Assembly: GCA_913049525.1 (NCBI GenBank)
Contig: CAJWYZ010000049.1
Coordinates: forward strand, 1-9,154
DNA from: an uncultured Fidelibacterota bacterium
GTDB lineage: Bacteria; Fidelibacterota; Marinisomatia; SCGC-AAA003-L08; D37C17
Length of the DNA: 9,154 bases
Reading direction: 5' to 3'
Under the pieces are notes generated by a model. That model worked only from the letters and a program-made list of their open reading frames with translations, made no database searches and was not told the origin of the DNA. Position 1 is the stretch's first letter. The number at the start of each line of letters is the position of its first letter. Positions 1 through 7,265 of the stretch are shown here, piece by piece. A program made the translations under genes and the position numbers.

Positions 1-1
1 A

Positions 2-469
2 GAAGAATTTAAGCAAGTTTTTAAAGATTTATGTGGCAATTCAAATACCTATGATACGGACTGTTCTAATGAGGTTGTGAGTTTATATGATAATAATAAC
101 GATACCATATTTGTAATAAAGGATCACCATTTTTATGAAGGTATTCAAAAATATGATATGTTTTTTGCTGGTTGGGATGATAATGATTCAGTTGTTGTTG
201 TAACAAAAGAACATAACGATAAAAATGCAACTTCGCCCAACCAGACAACTTATAGAAGTTTATGGGGTGATTATAATAAAATAAAGACATTAGCGGGAAA
301 TGGAGGAAAATTTATGCTCATCAATCGGGTGGTCAGCATGGTGGATGCTTTACTGCTAGCCAAAAAATGGAATAATAGTCACGATATGAATTTATCGTTA
401 AATGCATATCCCGATCTCAGAAATAAATCAGGATTAGGAGGAGTGAAATTATCACTGTATTGGAAATGA
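2..469 (+). CDS. 3' end of a hypothetical envelope protein, DUF5683-like (partial, 5' end outside window)
   Basis: The frame is open from the left edge to the TGA at 467-469, giving 155 visible residues. A GTG at 77 could act as a start, but the frame continues upstream without a stop, so I read this as the C-terminal part of a longer protein. Visible features are an aromatic segment HFYEGIQKYD...GWDD (about nt 128-181), an SPNQTTYRSL stretch, a semi-hydrophobic segment INRVVSMVDALLLAKKW (about nt 320-370) and a final LSLYW strand-like end. From memory, the order FYE-IGKYDQF-GWDD, then SP-R-Y, then INHVVSAIDA is typical of DUF5683-type proteins of FCB bacteria, which have no established function. 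The family match is recalled, not computed. The stop overlaps the bamD start region, so the gene is probably co-transcribed with bamD. No signal peptide can be judged because the N-terminus is missing. Confidence 0.75.
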   Translation, partial: EEFKQVFKDLCGNSNTYDTDCSNEVVSLYDNNNDTIFVIKDHHFYEGIQKYDMFFAGWDDNDSVVVVTKEHNDKNATSPNQTTYRSLWGDYNKIKTLAGNGGKFMLINRVVSMVDALLLAKKWNNSHDMNLSLNAYPDLRNKSGLGGVKLSLYWK

Positions 470-1245
470 TGAAAAAACTACTGATAATTATAGTTATAGG
501 AATATTCGTCGCTGGATGCGGCAAAAAAAATGTGCAATTAGAAGATGATTTAACTCCCCGTTTTGATAAAGCTATGGATTTTTTTGAGAGAGATAAATTT
601 CTCCGGGCCAAAGATGAATTTGATTATATAATTATAACTGACCCCGGCTCTAAAATTGCCAATGAATCACAATATTATAAAGCTGAGTCTATGTTTCAGA
701 TGGAAGAATATGATGAGGCATCCATTAGTTTCGATAGATATGTTAGATTTTCTCCAGATTATAATAAAATCGAAAAAGCCCGATATCGAATTTGTGAATG
801 TGCTATTTATTCATCCAATTCGTATCAGCGTGAGCAGTCACAAACACAATATGCATTAGAGCAATTACAAATGTTTATTGAGGATTTTCCAAAATCAGAA
901 TTAGTGAGAGATGCCGAATCTGCCATCTTGGACTTACGCCTAAAACTTGCCCGGAAAGATTATGAGGTAGGGCGAATGTATCTGAAATTGGAAGAATACG
1001 AATCTGCACTTGTATATTTTAAATCGGTTTTGAATCATTATTATGATACAGCTATTTCTGATGATGCCCGTATTGGAATAGTTTTCACCCATATTTTGAA
1101 TGACAACAGAAAGGGTGCTGAAAGCTATTATAAAACGCAGAAAGATAAATTTTTATCCGGCGAAAAATCGAATGAAGCTGAAATACTTTTACAGGACACA
1201 GAAACGGGCTTAAAATTGGCTCAGTATTATCAACTATATAAGTGA
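466..1245 (+). CDS. bamD: Outer membrane assembly lipoprotein BamD (TPR repeat protein)
   Basis: Likely BamD, the essential lipoprotein of the BAM complex that works with BamA to insert beta-barrel proteins into the outer membrane. The N-terminus is a lipoprotein signal: MMKKLL, a hydrophobic stretch, then lipobox FVAGC with the lipidated Cys at residue 18, followed by Gly rather than Asp, which fits outer-membrane sorting. The rest (about residues 33-225) is helical and TPR-like, with repeats near 34-65, 68-101, 125-160 and 165-198. The segments MFIEDFPKSELVRDA and KDYEVGRMYLKLEEYESAL closely resemble the BamD core. The length of 259 aa is normal (E. coli about 245). I chose ATG 466 because it overlaps the upstream TGA as ATGA. 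ATG 469 or TTG 460 are possible and change only one or two residues. No Shine-Dalgarno is well placed. A generic YfgL/YbgF-type TPR lipoprotein is the main alternative. Confidence 0.87.
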   Translation: MMKKLLIIIVIGIFVAGCGKKNVQLEDDLTPRFDKAMDFFERDKFLRAKDEFDYIIITDPGSKIANESQYYKAESMFQMEEYDEASISFDRYVRFSPDYNKIEKARYRICECAIYSSNSYQREQSQTQYALEQLQMFIEDFPKSELVRDAESAILDLRLKLARKDYEVGRMYLKLEEYESALVYFKSVLNHYYDTAISDDARIGIVFTHILNDNRKGAESYYKTQKDKFLSGEKSNEAEILLQDTETGLKLAQYYQLYK

Positions 1246-1814
1246 AATTAATTTTATTTGGTGGTAGTTTTGATCCTCCACATTGTGGACATTTAAAAAT
1301 AATTGAAGATTGTATTGAAGAATGCGACAAACTAATCTTGATGCCTTCCGCTTATTCACCATTAAAAAAGAACCCTCCAATTGCAGAGTCAAAACACCGT
1401 ATTATAATGTTGGAATTATTAACTCAAGAATTGAAGTATCCAATTCAAATAGATGATTGGGAAATTAACCAATCAAGTCCCAATTATACATATTTAACAG
1501 TCCAGCATCTGCAAAATGAATATCCAAATTTTTCTATTTCATTGGTCATTGGTGCAGATCAATTACAGCAATTTCAGAAGTGGAAGAACTATCAGGAGAT
1601 ATTAGATTCCGTCCAAATTATTGGTTTTAACAGAAAAAAATATAATGTGACCCCTCTAATTGATATGAATTTAACCTGGATAAAAGATTTTGAAATGGAT
1701 ATCTCATCAACAGAAATTAGAAGGGAAATTGCAAGTGGTGCCCAAAAAGGGTGTGAATTGCCTCATGCTGTATGGAATTATATTAATGAACACAATCTTT
1801 ATGGAAATGAGTAA
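1242..1814 (+). CDS. nadD: Nicotinate-nucleotide adenylyltransferase NadD
   Basis: Cytoplasmic enzyme that joins nicotinate mononucleotide and ATP to make deamido-NAD+, the penultimate step of NAD synthesis. It has the nucleotidyltransferase signature GGSFDPPHCGH at residues 7-17 (His14 and His17 form the HxGH motif). The family segment IGADQL...F..W follows at 103-114 and the C-terminal SSTEIR motif at 155-160, which binds the ATP phosphates. The length of 190 aa is normal for the family. The start is GTG, overlapping the bamD TGA as GTGA. Starting here places the nucleotide-binding motif near residue 7, as expected, and no Shine-Dalgarno is visible, so translation is probably coupled to bamD. 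The related enzyme phosphopantetheine adenylyltransferase (CoaD) shares the fold, but the GGSFDPPHxGH form and the length fit NadD better. Confidence 0.95.
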   Translation: MKLILFGGSFDPPHCGHLKIIEDCIEECDKLILMPSAYSPLKKNPPIAESKHRIIMLELLTQELKYPIQIDDWEINQSSPNYTYLTVQHLQNEYPNFSISLVIGADQLQQFQKWKNYQEILDSVQIIGFNRKKYNVTPLIDMNLTWIKDFEMDISSTEIRREIASGAQKGCELPHAVWNYINEHNLYGNE

Positions 1815-2758
1815 TGGGAATTAATATCCTCCAATTTTCTTTAGGTACTATATTGCTTTACTTTGGTGCTGATTATCTAATTTTGGGGAGCAAATCTATT
1901 GCATCAAGATTCAAAATACCACCCATCGTAGTTGGAATTACATTAGTGGCATTTGGCACCAGTCTCCCGGAACTAATTGTGAGTATAATTGCTATTTTAA
2001 AAGGCGAATCAGGGATTGTCATTGGTAATGTTGTGGGTTCAAATATAGCAAATATAGGATTAGTTTTAGGAGTAACCGCTATATTGACCCCCATTGTTTT
2101 TTCATTTAAGAAAATTAGCTTTGATCTTTATTTTTTAATAGTTATCACCTTTCTCCCCCTCCTGTTCATCTATTTAGGCGAGCTTGTATTGTGGCAGGGT
2201 ATATGTTTTCTATTGTTACTTGGGGGTTATTGTTGGCATCTTCTCAATGGAGACCATGAATTTGATGAAAATCTTTCAGATGAAAATCTATCTGATGGAT
2301 TAACTATATCGCTAAAAATTATTTTTGGAATTATTGGACTTGGATTTGGCGCCCATATTTTTGTTTTGGGTGCGAAGGGAATCGCAATCGCATTGGGTGT
2401 CTCATCTTTGGTGATTGGTATGTCCATGGTTGCACTGGGAACATCACTACCAGAACTCGCTGCATCTCTAGCTGCTGCTAAACATAATGAGAAAGATTTT
2501 GTTATTGGGAATATCATTGGGTCTAATATTATGAATATCATTGCCGTGCTAGGTTTTACGTTGTTAATCCATCCCATTTCTGTAGAATTTACAGAGGTAT
2601 TTATGCATGGGATATTTATGGTGACATTAACATTGGGATTATTTTTTATTTTAAAATTTAGAGGTGGTATTACAAAATCTTCTGCAGGAATATTATTATT
2701 AATTTATATTATTTTCCTTTACTTTAATTTTCAACAGGGAGTTGGAATTAAAATATGA
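1814..2758 (+). CDS. Calcium/sodium antiporter of the CaCA family (YrbG-type)
   Basis: Inner-membrane cation/Ca2+ exchanger, probably exporting Ca2+ in exchange for Na+ (ion specificity is inferred). It has the two inverted alpha repeats that define the family: GTSLPE at residues 48-53 with GNVVGSN at 71-77, and GTSLPE at 209-214 with GNIIGSN at 232-238. The Glu of each GTSLPE is a key ion ligand. Around ten hydrophobic segments are distributed over 314 aa, the usual size for bacterial YrbG-like proteins. The central loop between the halves (about 145-162) is acidic and contains a duplicated DENLS (see the repeat entry). The ATG shares one base with the nadD stop (TAATG), and the end overlaps ftsE as ATGA, so the gene is embedded in the operon. 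Its position between NAD synthesis and ftsEX has no obvious functional explanation. Confidence 0.92.
   Translation: MGINILQFSLGTILLYFGADYLILGSKSIASRFKIPPIVVGITLVAFGTSLPELIVSIIAILKGESGIVIGNVVGSNIANIGLVLGVTAILTPIVFSFKKISFDLYFLIVITFLPLLFIYLGELVLWQGICFLLLLGGYCWHLLNGDHEFDENLSDENLSDGLTISLKIIFGIIGLGFGAHIFVLGAKGIAIALGVSSLVIGMSMVALGTSLPELAASLAAAKHNEKDFVIGNIIGSNIMNIIAVLGFTLLIHPISVEFTEVFMHGIFMVTLTLGLFFILKFRGGITKSSAGILLLIYIIFLYFNFQQGVGIKI
2264..2293 (+). repeat. 15-bp imperfect tandem duplication encoding DENLS-DENLS
   Basis: Two adjacent 15-base units (2264-2278 and 2279-2293) share the first eleven bases, gatgaaaatct, and differ in the next four. Both translate to DENLS, and a further Asp follows. The duplication lies in the loop joining the two halves of the antiporter and keeps the reading frame. 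It looks like a local slippage or duplication event in a tolerant loop. Confidence 0.7.
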
Positions 2759-3408
2759 TTAAATTTGAAAATGTAACAGCTACCTATACTGAGAATGTGG
2801 GAATTTTCAATTTATCCTTTCATATCCCAAAGGGTGAATTGGTTTTTCTGATGGGACCTACCGGTGCGGGAAAATCTACGGTATTAAAAACTATTTATAG
2901 AGATATTTCTATATCAGATGGGAATCTATATATTAATGGAGAGGATGTAGGAAATATTCGTCGTCGCCATGTACCCCGGTTTCGCAGGAAAATTGGCATG
3001 GTATTTCAAGACTATCGCCTTGTTCCTGATAGGACTGTATTTGAAAATATTGCATTACCTCTTCAAATTGAAGGAGTTCCAAAAAAAGAAATTAAAGATA
3101 AAGTCAATGATATTGGTGAAAAGGTTGGATTGAAAAAAAGAATTAATAATTATCCTGGTCAACTAAGTGGTGGAGAGAAGCAGCGTGTGTCAATTGCCAG
3201 AGCCCTGGTAAAAAATCCACTTGTTATATTAGCGGACGAACCTACGGGAAACTTAGATCCTAACGTATCGGATGAAATTCTGGATTTATTAGAAATTGCC
3301 ACAGACTCAGGAACAGCCGTGCTCATGTCCACACATAATTTCCCTCTTATTCAACCAAGAAAAAAGAGGTTTATTGAATTGAATGAAGGACGGTTAGTCA
3401 CCCAATGA
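2755..3408 (+). CDS. ftsE: Cell division ATP-binding protein FtsE
   Basis: Cytoplasmic ATPase of the FtsEX complex, an ABC-type machine that controls peptidoglycan hydrolases at the division site rather than transporting a substrate. All ABC motifs are present: Walker A GPTGAGKST at 34-42, Q-loop Gln85 within VFQDYRLVPDRTVFENIALPL-like sequence (typical of FtsE), signature LSGGEKQR at 137-144, Walker B ILADEP with catalytic Glu162 followed by TGNLD, and the H-loop His194. The length of 217 aa is normal (about 220). The ATG overlaps the antiporter TGA as ATGA. The stop overlaps ftsX in the same way, and this adjacency to an FtsX-type permease separates it from LolD/MacB-type ATPases of similar sequence. 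A purine stretch (AGGGAG, 2736-2741) lies 13 bases upstream and is a poor Shine-Dalgarno at best. Confidence 0.95.
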   Translation: MIKFENVTATYTENVGIFNLSFHIPKGELVFLMGPTGAGKSTVLKTIYRDISISDGNLYINGEDVGNIRRRHVPRFRRKIGMVFQDYRLVPDRTVFENIALPLQIEGVPKKEIKDKVNDIGEKVGLKKRINNYPGQLSGGEKQRVSIARALVKNPLVILADEPTGNLDPNVSDEILDLLEIATDSGTAVLMSTHNFPLIQPRKKRFIELNEGRLVTQ

Positions 3409-4274
3409 TATCGAAACTATTGTTTCTTTTGTCCGAGAGTTTTCGTGCATTATTCAGGGCGAAATTACCGGCAGCCATATCATCTATTACCATTGCAATT
3501 GCATTGGTGATTTTCAGTTTGGCATATTTCTCTTATGTTAATTTATTAGGCTATTCATACAAATTTAAATCAAAATATAGAATAGAGGTATTTTTCCATA
3601 ACGATTTGGCTACCGATGATGCTCGTGAATTATTTAATACGATTCTGATTTCAGATGGTATTGAACAGGGTGAGTTTATAGATAAAGAAAAAGCATCTGA
3701 GCTGTTTAAGTCATACTTTCATGAAGATATTAATGAAATTATAGGTGAGAATCCTCTTCCTATGGGCGGACGTTATGATATTGCCACTGATTATCGAAAT
3801 TCTAATAAGATGCGGAGAATGGTTCGGGAGATACGTCGATTAGAAGGAGTAGATGTAGCATCCTTTCAGCAAGGTATAATTTCACGGGTAGATTCAATTG
3901 TAGAAAATATTTTGGGAATAAGTATGGTATTTGGGATAGCTATCTTCATTATTGCAGTCATTTTGGTTTCAAATACTATTCGTCTGATTATTCATGCTAA
4001 GCAGGAAACAATTGAAACCATGCATTTGCTGGGGGCTACAAATAGTTTTATAAGGTTTCCCTTTGTCATCGAGGGAATTATTCAGGGGGTATTAGGCGCT
4101 GGTTTTTCACTATTAATTTTATATTTATTAAGATCGCTCCAGTCCTATCTCTTAGAACCATTGGTGAACATTCCCTTGGTGGAACCGGCTAATTTAATTG
4201 CGTATAATTTCATTTTTGGTCTATTGCTGGCTCTTATTGGAAGCTATAGAGGAATATCAAAATACCTTCCCTAA
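3405..4274 (+). CDS. ftsX: Cell division permease-like protein FtsX
   Basis: Inner-membrane partner of FtsE. It carries the signal of the cytoplasmic ATPase to a periplasmic cell-wall hydrolase or its activator. The topology is the FtsX pattern: a cytoplasmic N-terminus, TM1 at about 22-46, an extracytoplasmic domain at about 50-165 containing the family motif ENPLP (115-119), then TM2 170-193, TM3 219-241 and TM4 262-281. A cytoplasmic loop between TM2 and TM3 contains RLIIHAKQETIETMHLLGAT, the conserved FtsX/MacB-like coupling region. The protein ends in the usual basic short tail. The length of 289 aa is normal. The start is ATG overlapping the ftsE stop as ATGA, which supports equimolar production. 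No hydrolase or EnvC-like activator is encoded in this window, so the downstream target is unknown. This is the last gene of the overlapping cluster. Confidence 0.94.
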   Translation: MISKLLFLLSESFRALFRAKLPAAISSITIAIALVIFSLAYFSYVNLLGYSYKFKSKYRIEVFFHNDLATDDARELFNTILISDGIEQGEFIDKEKASELFKSYFHEDINEIIGENPLPMGGRYDIATDYRNSNKMRRMVREIRRLEGVDVASFQQGIISRVDSIVENILGISMVFGIAIFIIAVILVSNTIRLIIHAKQETIETMHLLGATNSFIRFPFVIEGIIQGVLGAGFSLLILYLLRSLQSYLLEPLVNIPLVEPANLIAYNFIFGLLLALIGSYRGISKYLP

Positions 4275-4303
4275 TAAAAAACGATATTATTCAAAACAAC
4301 CTT

Positions 4304-4332
4304 TTGAGTTAAAAAAATGAAGTCTGTAAATT
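4304..4332 (+). promoter_or_regulatory. Candidate promoter for secDF in the ftsX-secD spacer
   Basis: The 124-bp spacer 4275-4398 contains TTGAGT (4304-4309), then a 17-base spacer, then TAAATT (4327-4332). Each hexamer matches four of six positions of the sigma-70 consensus. The same bases also read TTTG-N20-TAAATTG, close to the Bacteroidetes-type pattern TTTG with TAnnTTTG. Transcription would start near 4339, leaving a leader of about 60 bases before secD. In such AT-rich DNA a match of this quality can arise by chance, and I see no terminator after ftsX, so read-through from the upstream operon is also possible. Confidence 0.3.
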
Positions 4333-4398
4333 GCACGCTGTGTCTTAAACCATGATTAACAGAATTCACTCCAATAATTAATCAAATAAAATATAAAA

Positions 4399-6288
4399 TT
4401 GTTTAAAGATATTAGATTTCGTTGGGCGCTAATTGCGTCACTACTTATAGCATCTGCTTACCTTATTTGGCCTACATATAAGGTCTATTCTCTTTCTGAA
4501 TCTGAGAAGTCTGAATTGGGTGTAACAGTAATGAAAGAATTAAAAGATGGAGCCATCAATCTAGGGCTAGATTTACAGGGAGGTATGTATGTATTGCTTG
4601 AAACGGATATTCCTAAACTAGTTGAGAAAATCGCCAATAAAAAAACAGAGGAACTAAGAAATGCGATTCAAGAGGCTAATAATCGTTCAATAAATAATCA
4701 GACAGATTTCTTTGCAGAATTTCTAACCATAGCAAATAATAGGGAGCTGCGACTATTTCGAAATTATAATAATTTAGCCACTACCCGTGATAATGAATCC
4801 GTAGTAGAAGAACTTAAAATACAACGTGATAATGCCATTGCTAGTGCACTGGAAATTATCCGAAATAGAATTGACGAATTTGGTGTATCTGAGCCCACTA
4901 TCCAAAAATATGGTGCTAACCGAATTATTGTAGAATTGGCTGGTGTACAAGATTCTGATCGGGCGCGAAATCTTATCCAACGAACAGCTTCTCTCGAGTT
5001 CACTTTAGTATTAAATGAACAATGGGAGCAGGCACTAAATAAAATAGACACCTATCTCCTCAGCGATTCATCAGCACTAAATATTGATCTTGACTCTCCA
5101 AATGAAAAAGAAAAAATTGCTGAAGCAGATACAAGTGGTTCTGCAGAAGATATATTTATAGAAGAAAATATTTTGTCCGAACCCACTTTTGACATGTCCA
5201 CTCCTTCAGAGATATTAAAAGAAAAACCATTTTCTGGATATCTTCGGGGAGTACCTAGAGGGGTGGGAGTTCTGGCAAAAGAATTCCATATTGTAAAAGG
5301 AATATTGGATAATCCTGAGGTGAGAAGAAAAGTTCCAAGAGGGGGTAAATTCTTATGGGGCAACCAATTTGAAACTGCTCAGGATGAAACGGGTAATTTT
5401 ATCGAATTCCGACAGTTGTATTATGTATCATCAGACCCCGAAATTTCAGGCGGCATGGTTAGGGAACCCCGTGCTACCATGGGAGGTGCTGGTACTGATG
5501 CATCCGGACAATGGGTTGTGAATTTATCCATGAGCCCAGAGGGTACTAAAAGATGGAGTCGATTTACCGGAGCGAATATTAACCGCCAAGTGGCTATTGT
5601 ATTAGATGATAAGGTATTTATGGCGCCGGTTATCAGGGATAAAATTCCCACTGGTCAAACACAGGTAACTGGTTTTGCAGATGTAAACGAAGCTAAGGAT
5701 ATAGCCAATGTCCTCCGGGCAGGTGAATTGCCCGCACCCGTAGAAATTATTGAAGAACGTACTGTGGGGCCGTCTTTGGGAAGTGACTCAATAAAATCTG
5801 GTAGAAAAGCCATGTTTTTTGGACTAATTGCAGTGATGATTTTTATGATTATTTATTATAGGGGTGCAGGACTCTTGGCAACTTTAGCCTTGATGCTTAA
5901 TCTCATTATGGTAATTGCAGTATTAGCCGGATTAAATGCTACATTAACTCTTCCCGGAATTGCGGGATTAATTCTTACTGTTGGTATGGCTGTAGATGCC
6001 AATGTGATCATTTTTGAAAGAATCAGAGAAGAATTGGACTTGGGTAAAACTGTGCGGGCAGCAATTGAATCCGGTTATGAGAGAGCATTTATTACTATTT
6101 TGGATGCCAATGTCACCACTCTCATTGCAGCATTTGTATTGGCATGGGTGGGTTCTGGTCCCATTAAGGGATTCGCCGTAACGCTCAGTACAGGAATTAT
6201 ATGTTCCATGTTCACAGCCATTTTTGTTACCCGTACGGTATTCATGTTTTTCTCTGACCGTAAACCACTAAAAAGTTTGAGTATTTAA
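4399..6288 (+). CDS. secD: Protein translocase subunit SecD
   Basis: Inner-membrane RND-type protein which, with SecF, uses the proton gradient to assist late stages of Sec-dependent export on the periplasmic side. TM1 is at about 9-27, followed by the conserved LGLDLQGGMY motif (55-64), a large periplasmic P1 region, and five C-terminal TM segments between about 470 and 617. TM4 carries the signature VGMAVDANVIIFERIREE (529-545), whose Asp533 corresponds to the proton-path aspartate. GSGPIKGFAVTL (586-597) is the last family motif. At 629 aa it is slightly longer than E. coli SecD (615). An acidic, Ser-rich insert at about 227-277 lies in P1. The start is TTG, since no in-frame ATG precedes TM1 and the next one lies after it. 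No Shine-Dalgarno is visible. secF follows after one base. Confidence 0.96.
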   Translation: MFKDIRFRWALIASLLIASAYLIWPTYKVYSLSESEKSELGVTVMKELKDGAINLGLDLQGGMYVLLETDIPKLVEKIANKKTEELRNAIQEANNRSINNQTDFFAEFLTIANNRELRLFRNYNNLATTRDNESVVEELKIQRDNAIASALEIIRNRIDEFGVSEPTIQKYGANRIIVELAGVQDSDRARNLIQRTASLEFTLVLNEQWEQALNKIDTYLLSDSSALNIDLDSPNEKEKIAEADTSGSAEDIFIEENILSEPTFDMSTPSEILKEKPFSGYLRGVPRGVGVLAKEFHIVKGILDNPEVRRKVPRGGKFLWGNQFETAQDETGNFIEFRQLYYVSSDPEISGGMVREPRATMGGAGTDASGQWVVNLSMSPEGTKRWSRFTGANINRQVAIVLDDKVFMAPVIRDKIPTGQTQVTGFADVNEAKDIANVLRAGELPAPVEIIEERTVGPSLGSDSIKSGRKAMFFGLIAVMIFMIIYYRGAGLLATLALMLNLIMVIAVLAGLNATLTLPGIAGLILTVGMAVDANVIIFERIREELDLGKTVRAAIESGYERAFITILDANVTTLIAAFVLAWVGSGPIKGFAVTLSTGIICSMFTAIFVTRTVFMFFSDRKPLKSLSI

Positions 6289-6289
6289 T

Positions 6290-7177
6290 ATGAGATTTTT
6301 AAGTAAAACAAATATCGATTTTATCAGCAAACAGAAGTTAACAGGATTATTATCAATAGTTCTAATTATTGCAGGAATTGCATCTTTAATTATGAAAGGC
6401 GGACCCTTACTTTCCATCGATTTTACCGGTGGGACAGTTGCGCAGATAAAATTTGAGAAGCCAGTTGAATTAGGTCAATTAAGAAATACCTTATCAGACT
6501 ATGGATTTAAAGGCGCTGAAATTGTAGAATTTGGCAGTCCCGATGAAGTATTAATAAAAACACAATTCACGGGGTCAAGTTCTGAAATATCTGAAAAACT
6601 AACCCTTGCATTGGGAAAAATATTTATACTGAGGCGTGTAGAATCTGTTGGTCCAAAAATTGGAAAAGAATTACAATCTGATGCATTGAAAGCCATTGGA
6701 TTGGCATTGCTATTAATCCTTATCTACATTACGTTTCGTTTTGATCGTTATTATGCTTTGGGAAGCGTCATGGCATTAATTCATGATGTACTTATCACAC
6801 TGGGTGTGTTTTCACTTTTAGATTATGAAATCAATCTATCCATTATTGCAGCATTTCTCACCATTGTGGGATATTCCCTGAACGATACGATTGTGGTTTT
6901 TGATCGAATTCGGGAAAATATTCCAAAATTCATGAAAAAAACGCTCAATGATGTGGTAAATATTTCCTTAAACGAAACCTTAAACCGTACAGTAATAACC
7001 TCGTTGACAACCATGATGGTGGTAGTTATTTTGTTTATATGGGGCGGAAAGGTAATCAATCTGTTTGCCTTTGCCCTCATAGTGGGTATTTTCATCGGGA
7101 CATATTCTTCACTATTTGTAGCCAGCCCGGTGATGGTGTATTTTGAGAAACGTTCAGCGGGACCTTATAGAAAATAA
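6290..7177 (+). CDS. secF: Protein translocase subunit SecF
   Basis: Partner of SecD in the proton-driven accessory complex of the Sec translocon in the inner membrane. It has six TM segments (TM1 about 17-35, five more from about 134 to 285) and a small periplasmic P4 domain between TM1 and TM2. Family motifs are SIDFTGGT (42-49), VGPKIGKEL (120-128), IHDVLITLGVFSL (164-176), VGYSLNDTIVVFDRIREN (193-210; Asp199 is the equivalent of the functional Asp), LNRTVITSLTT (231-241) and GTYSSLFVASPV (270-281). The length of 295 aa is normal. ATG follows the secD TAA after one base, with no separate ribosome-binding site, so translation is probably coupled. An intrinsic terminator lies 30 bases after the stop and closes the secDF unit. 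Confidence 0.96.
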   Translation: MRFLSKTNIDFISKQKLTGLLSIVLIIAGIASLIMKGGPLLSIDFTGGTVAQIKFEKPVELGQLRNTLSDYGFKGAEIVEFGSPDEVLIKTQFTGSSSEISEKLTLALGKIFILRRVESVGPKIGKELQSDALKAIGLALLLILIYITFRFDRYYALGSVMALIHDVLITLGVFSLLDYEINLSIIAAFLTIVGYSLNDTIVVFDRIRENIPKFMKKTLNDVVNISLNETLNRTVITSLTTMMVVVILFIWGGKVINLFAFALIVGIFIGTYSSLFVASPVMVYFEKRSAGPYRK

Positions 7178-7206
7178 TGAATCATAAAATTTTGAACTAA
7201 TTTAGG

Positions 7207-7236
7207 AAACTCCGAATGGATTATCGGAGTTTTTTT
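7207..7236 (+). terminator. Rho-independent terminator after secF
   Basis: A perfect 9-bp stem pairs AAACTCCGA (7207-7215) with TCGGAGTTT (7224-7232) around an 8-base loop and runs into seven consecutive T residues (7230-7236). Position, stem composition and U tract are those of a standard intrinsic terminator. It separates secDF from purA, which begins only 29 bases later, so a purA promoter would have to overlap the terminator or lie upstream of it. I could not identify one. Confidence 0.88.
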
Positions 7237-7265
7237 ATGCAAAATAATAACAGGGAATAAAAAAT

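Noticed and set aside
436..443. Strong Shine-Dalgarno-like AGGAGGAG before bamD
   Set aside because: It encodes part of the Gly-Gly stretch of the upstream gene and lies more than 20 bases from the ATG codons at 466/469 and 18 from the TTG, which is too far for normal use.
656..859. Alternative + strand frame inside bamD
   Set aside because: Out of frame with the conserved TPR protein, no recognisable domain and no start signal.
2227..2577. Minus-strand open frame of 116 codons inside the antiporter gene
   Set aside because: It lies wholly antisense to a well-supported conserved gene, matches no family I recognise, and mirrors the codon pattern of the + strand gene. Similar antisense frames inside secD (4764-5051, 5052-5363) were rejected for the same reason.
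4317..4355. Twelve-codon open frame (MKSVNCTLCLKP) before secD as a possible regulatory leader peptide
   Set aside because: It is far shorter than known secretion-monitoring arrest peptides, has no export signal or ribosome-binding site, and its ATG lies upstream of the transcription start expected from the only candidate promoter.
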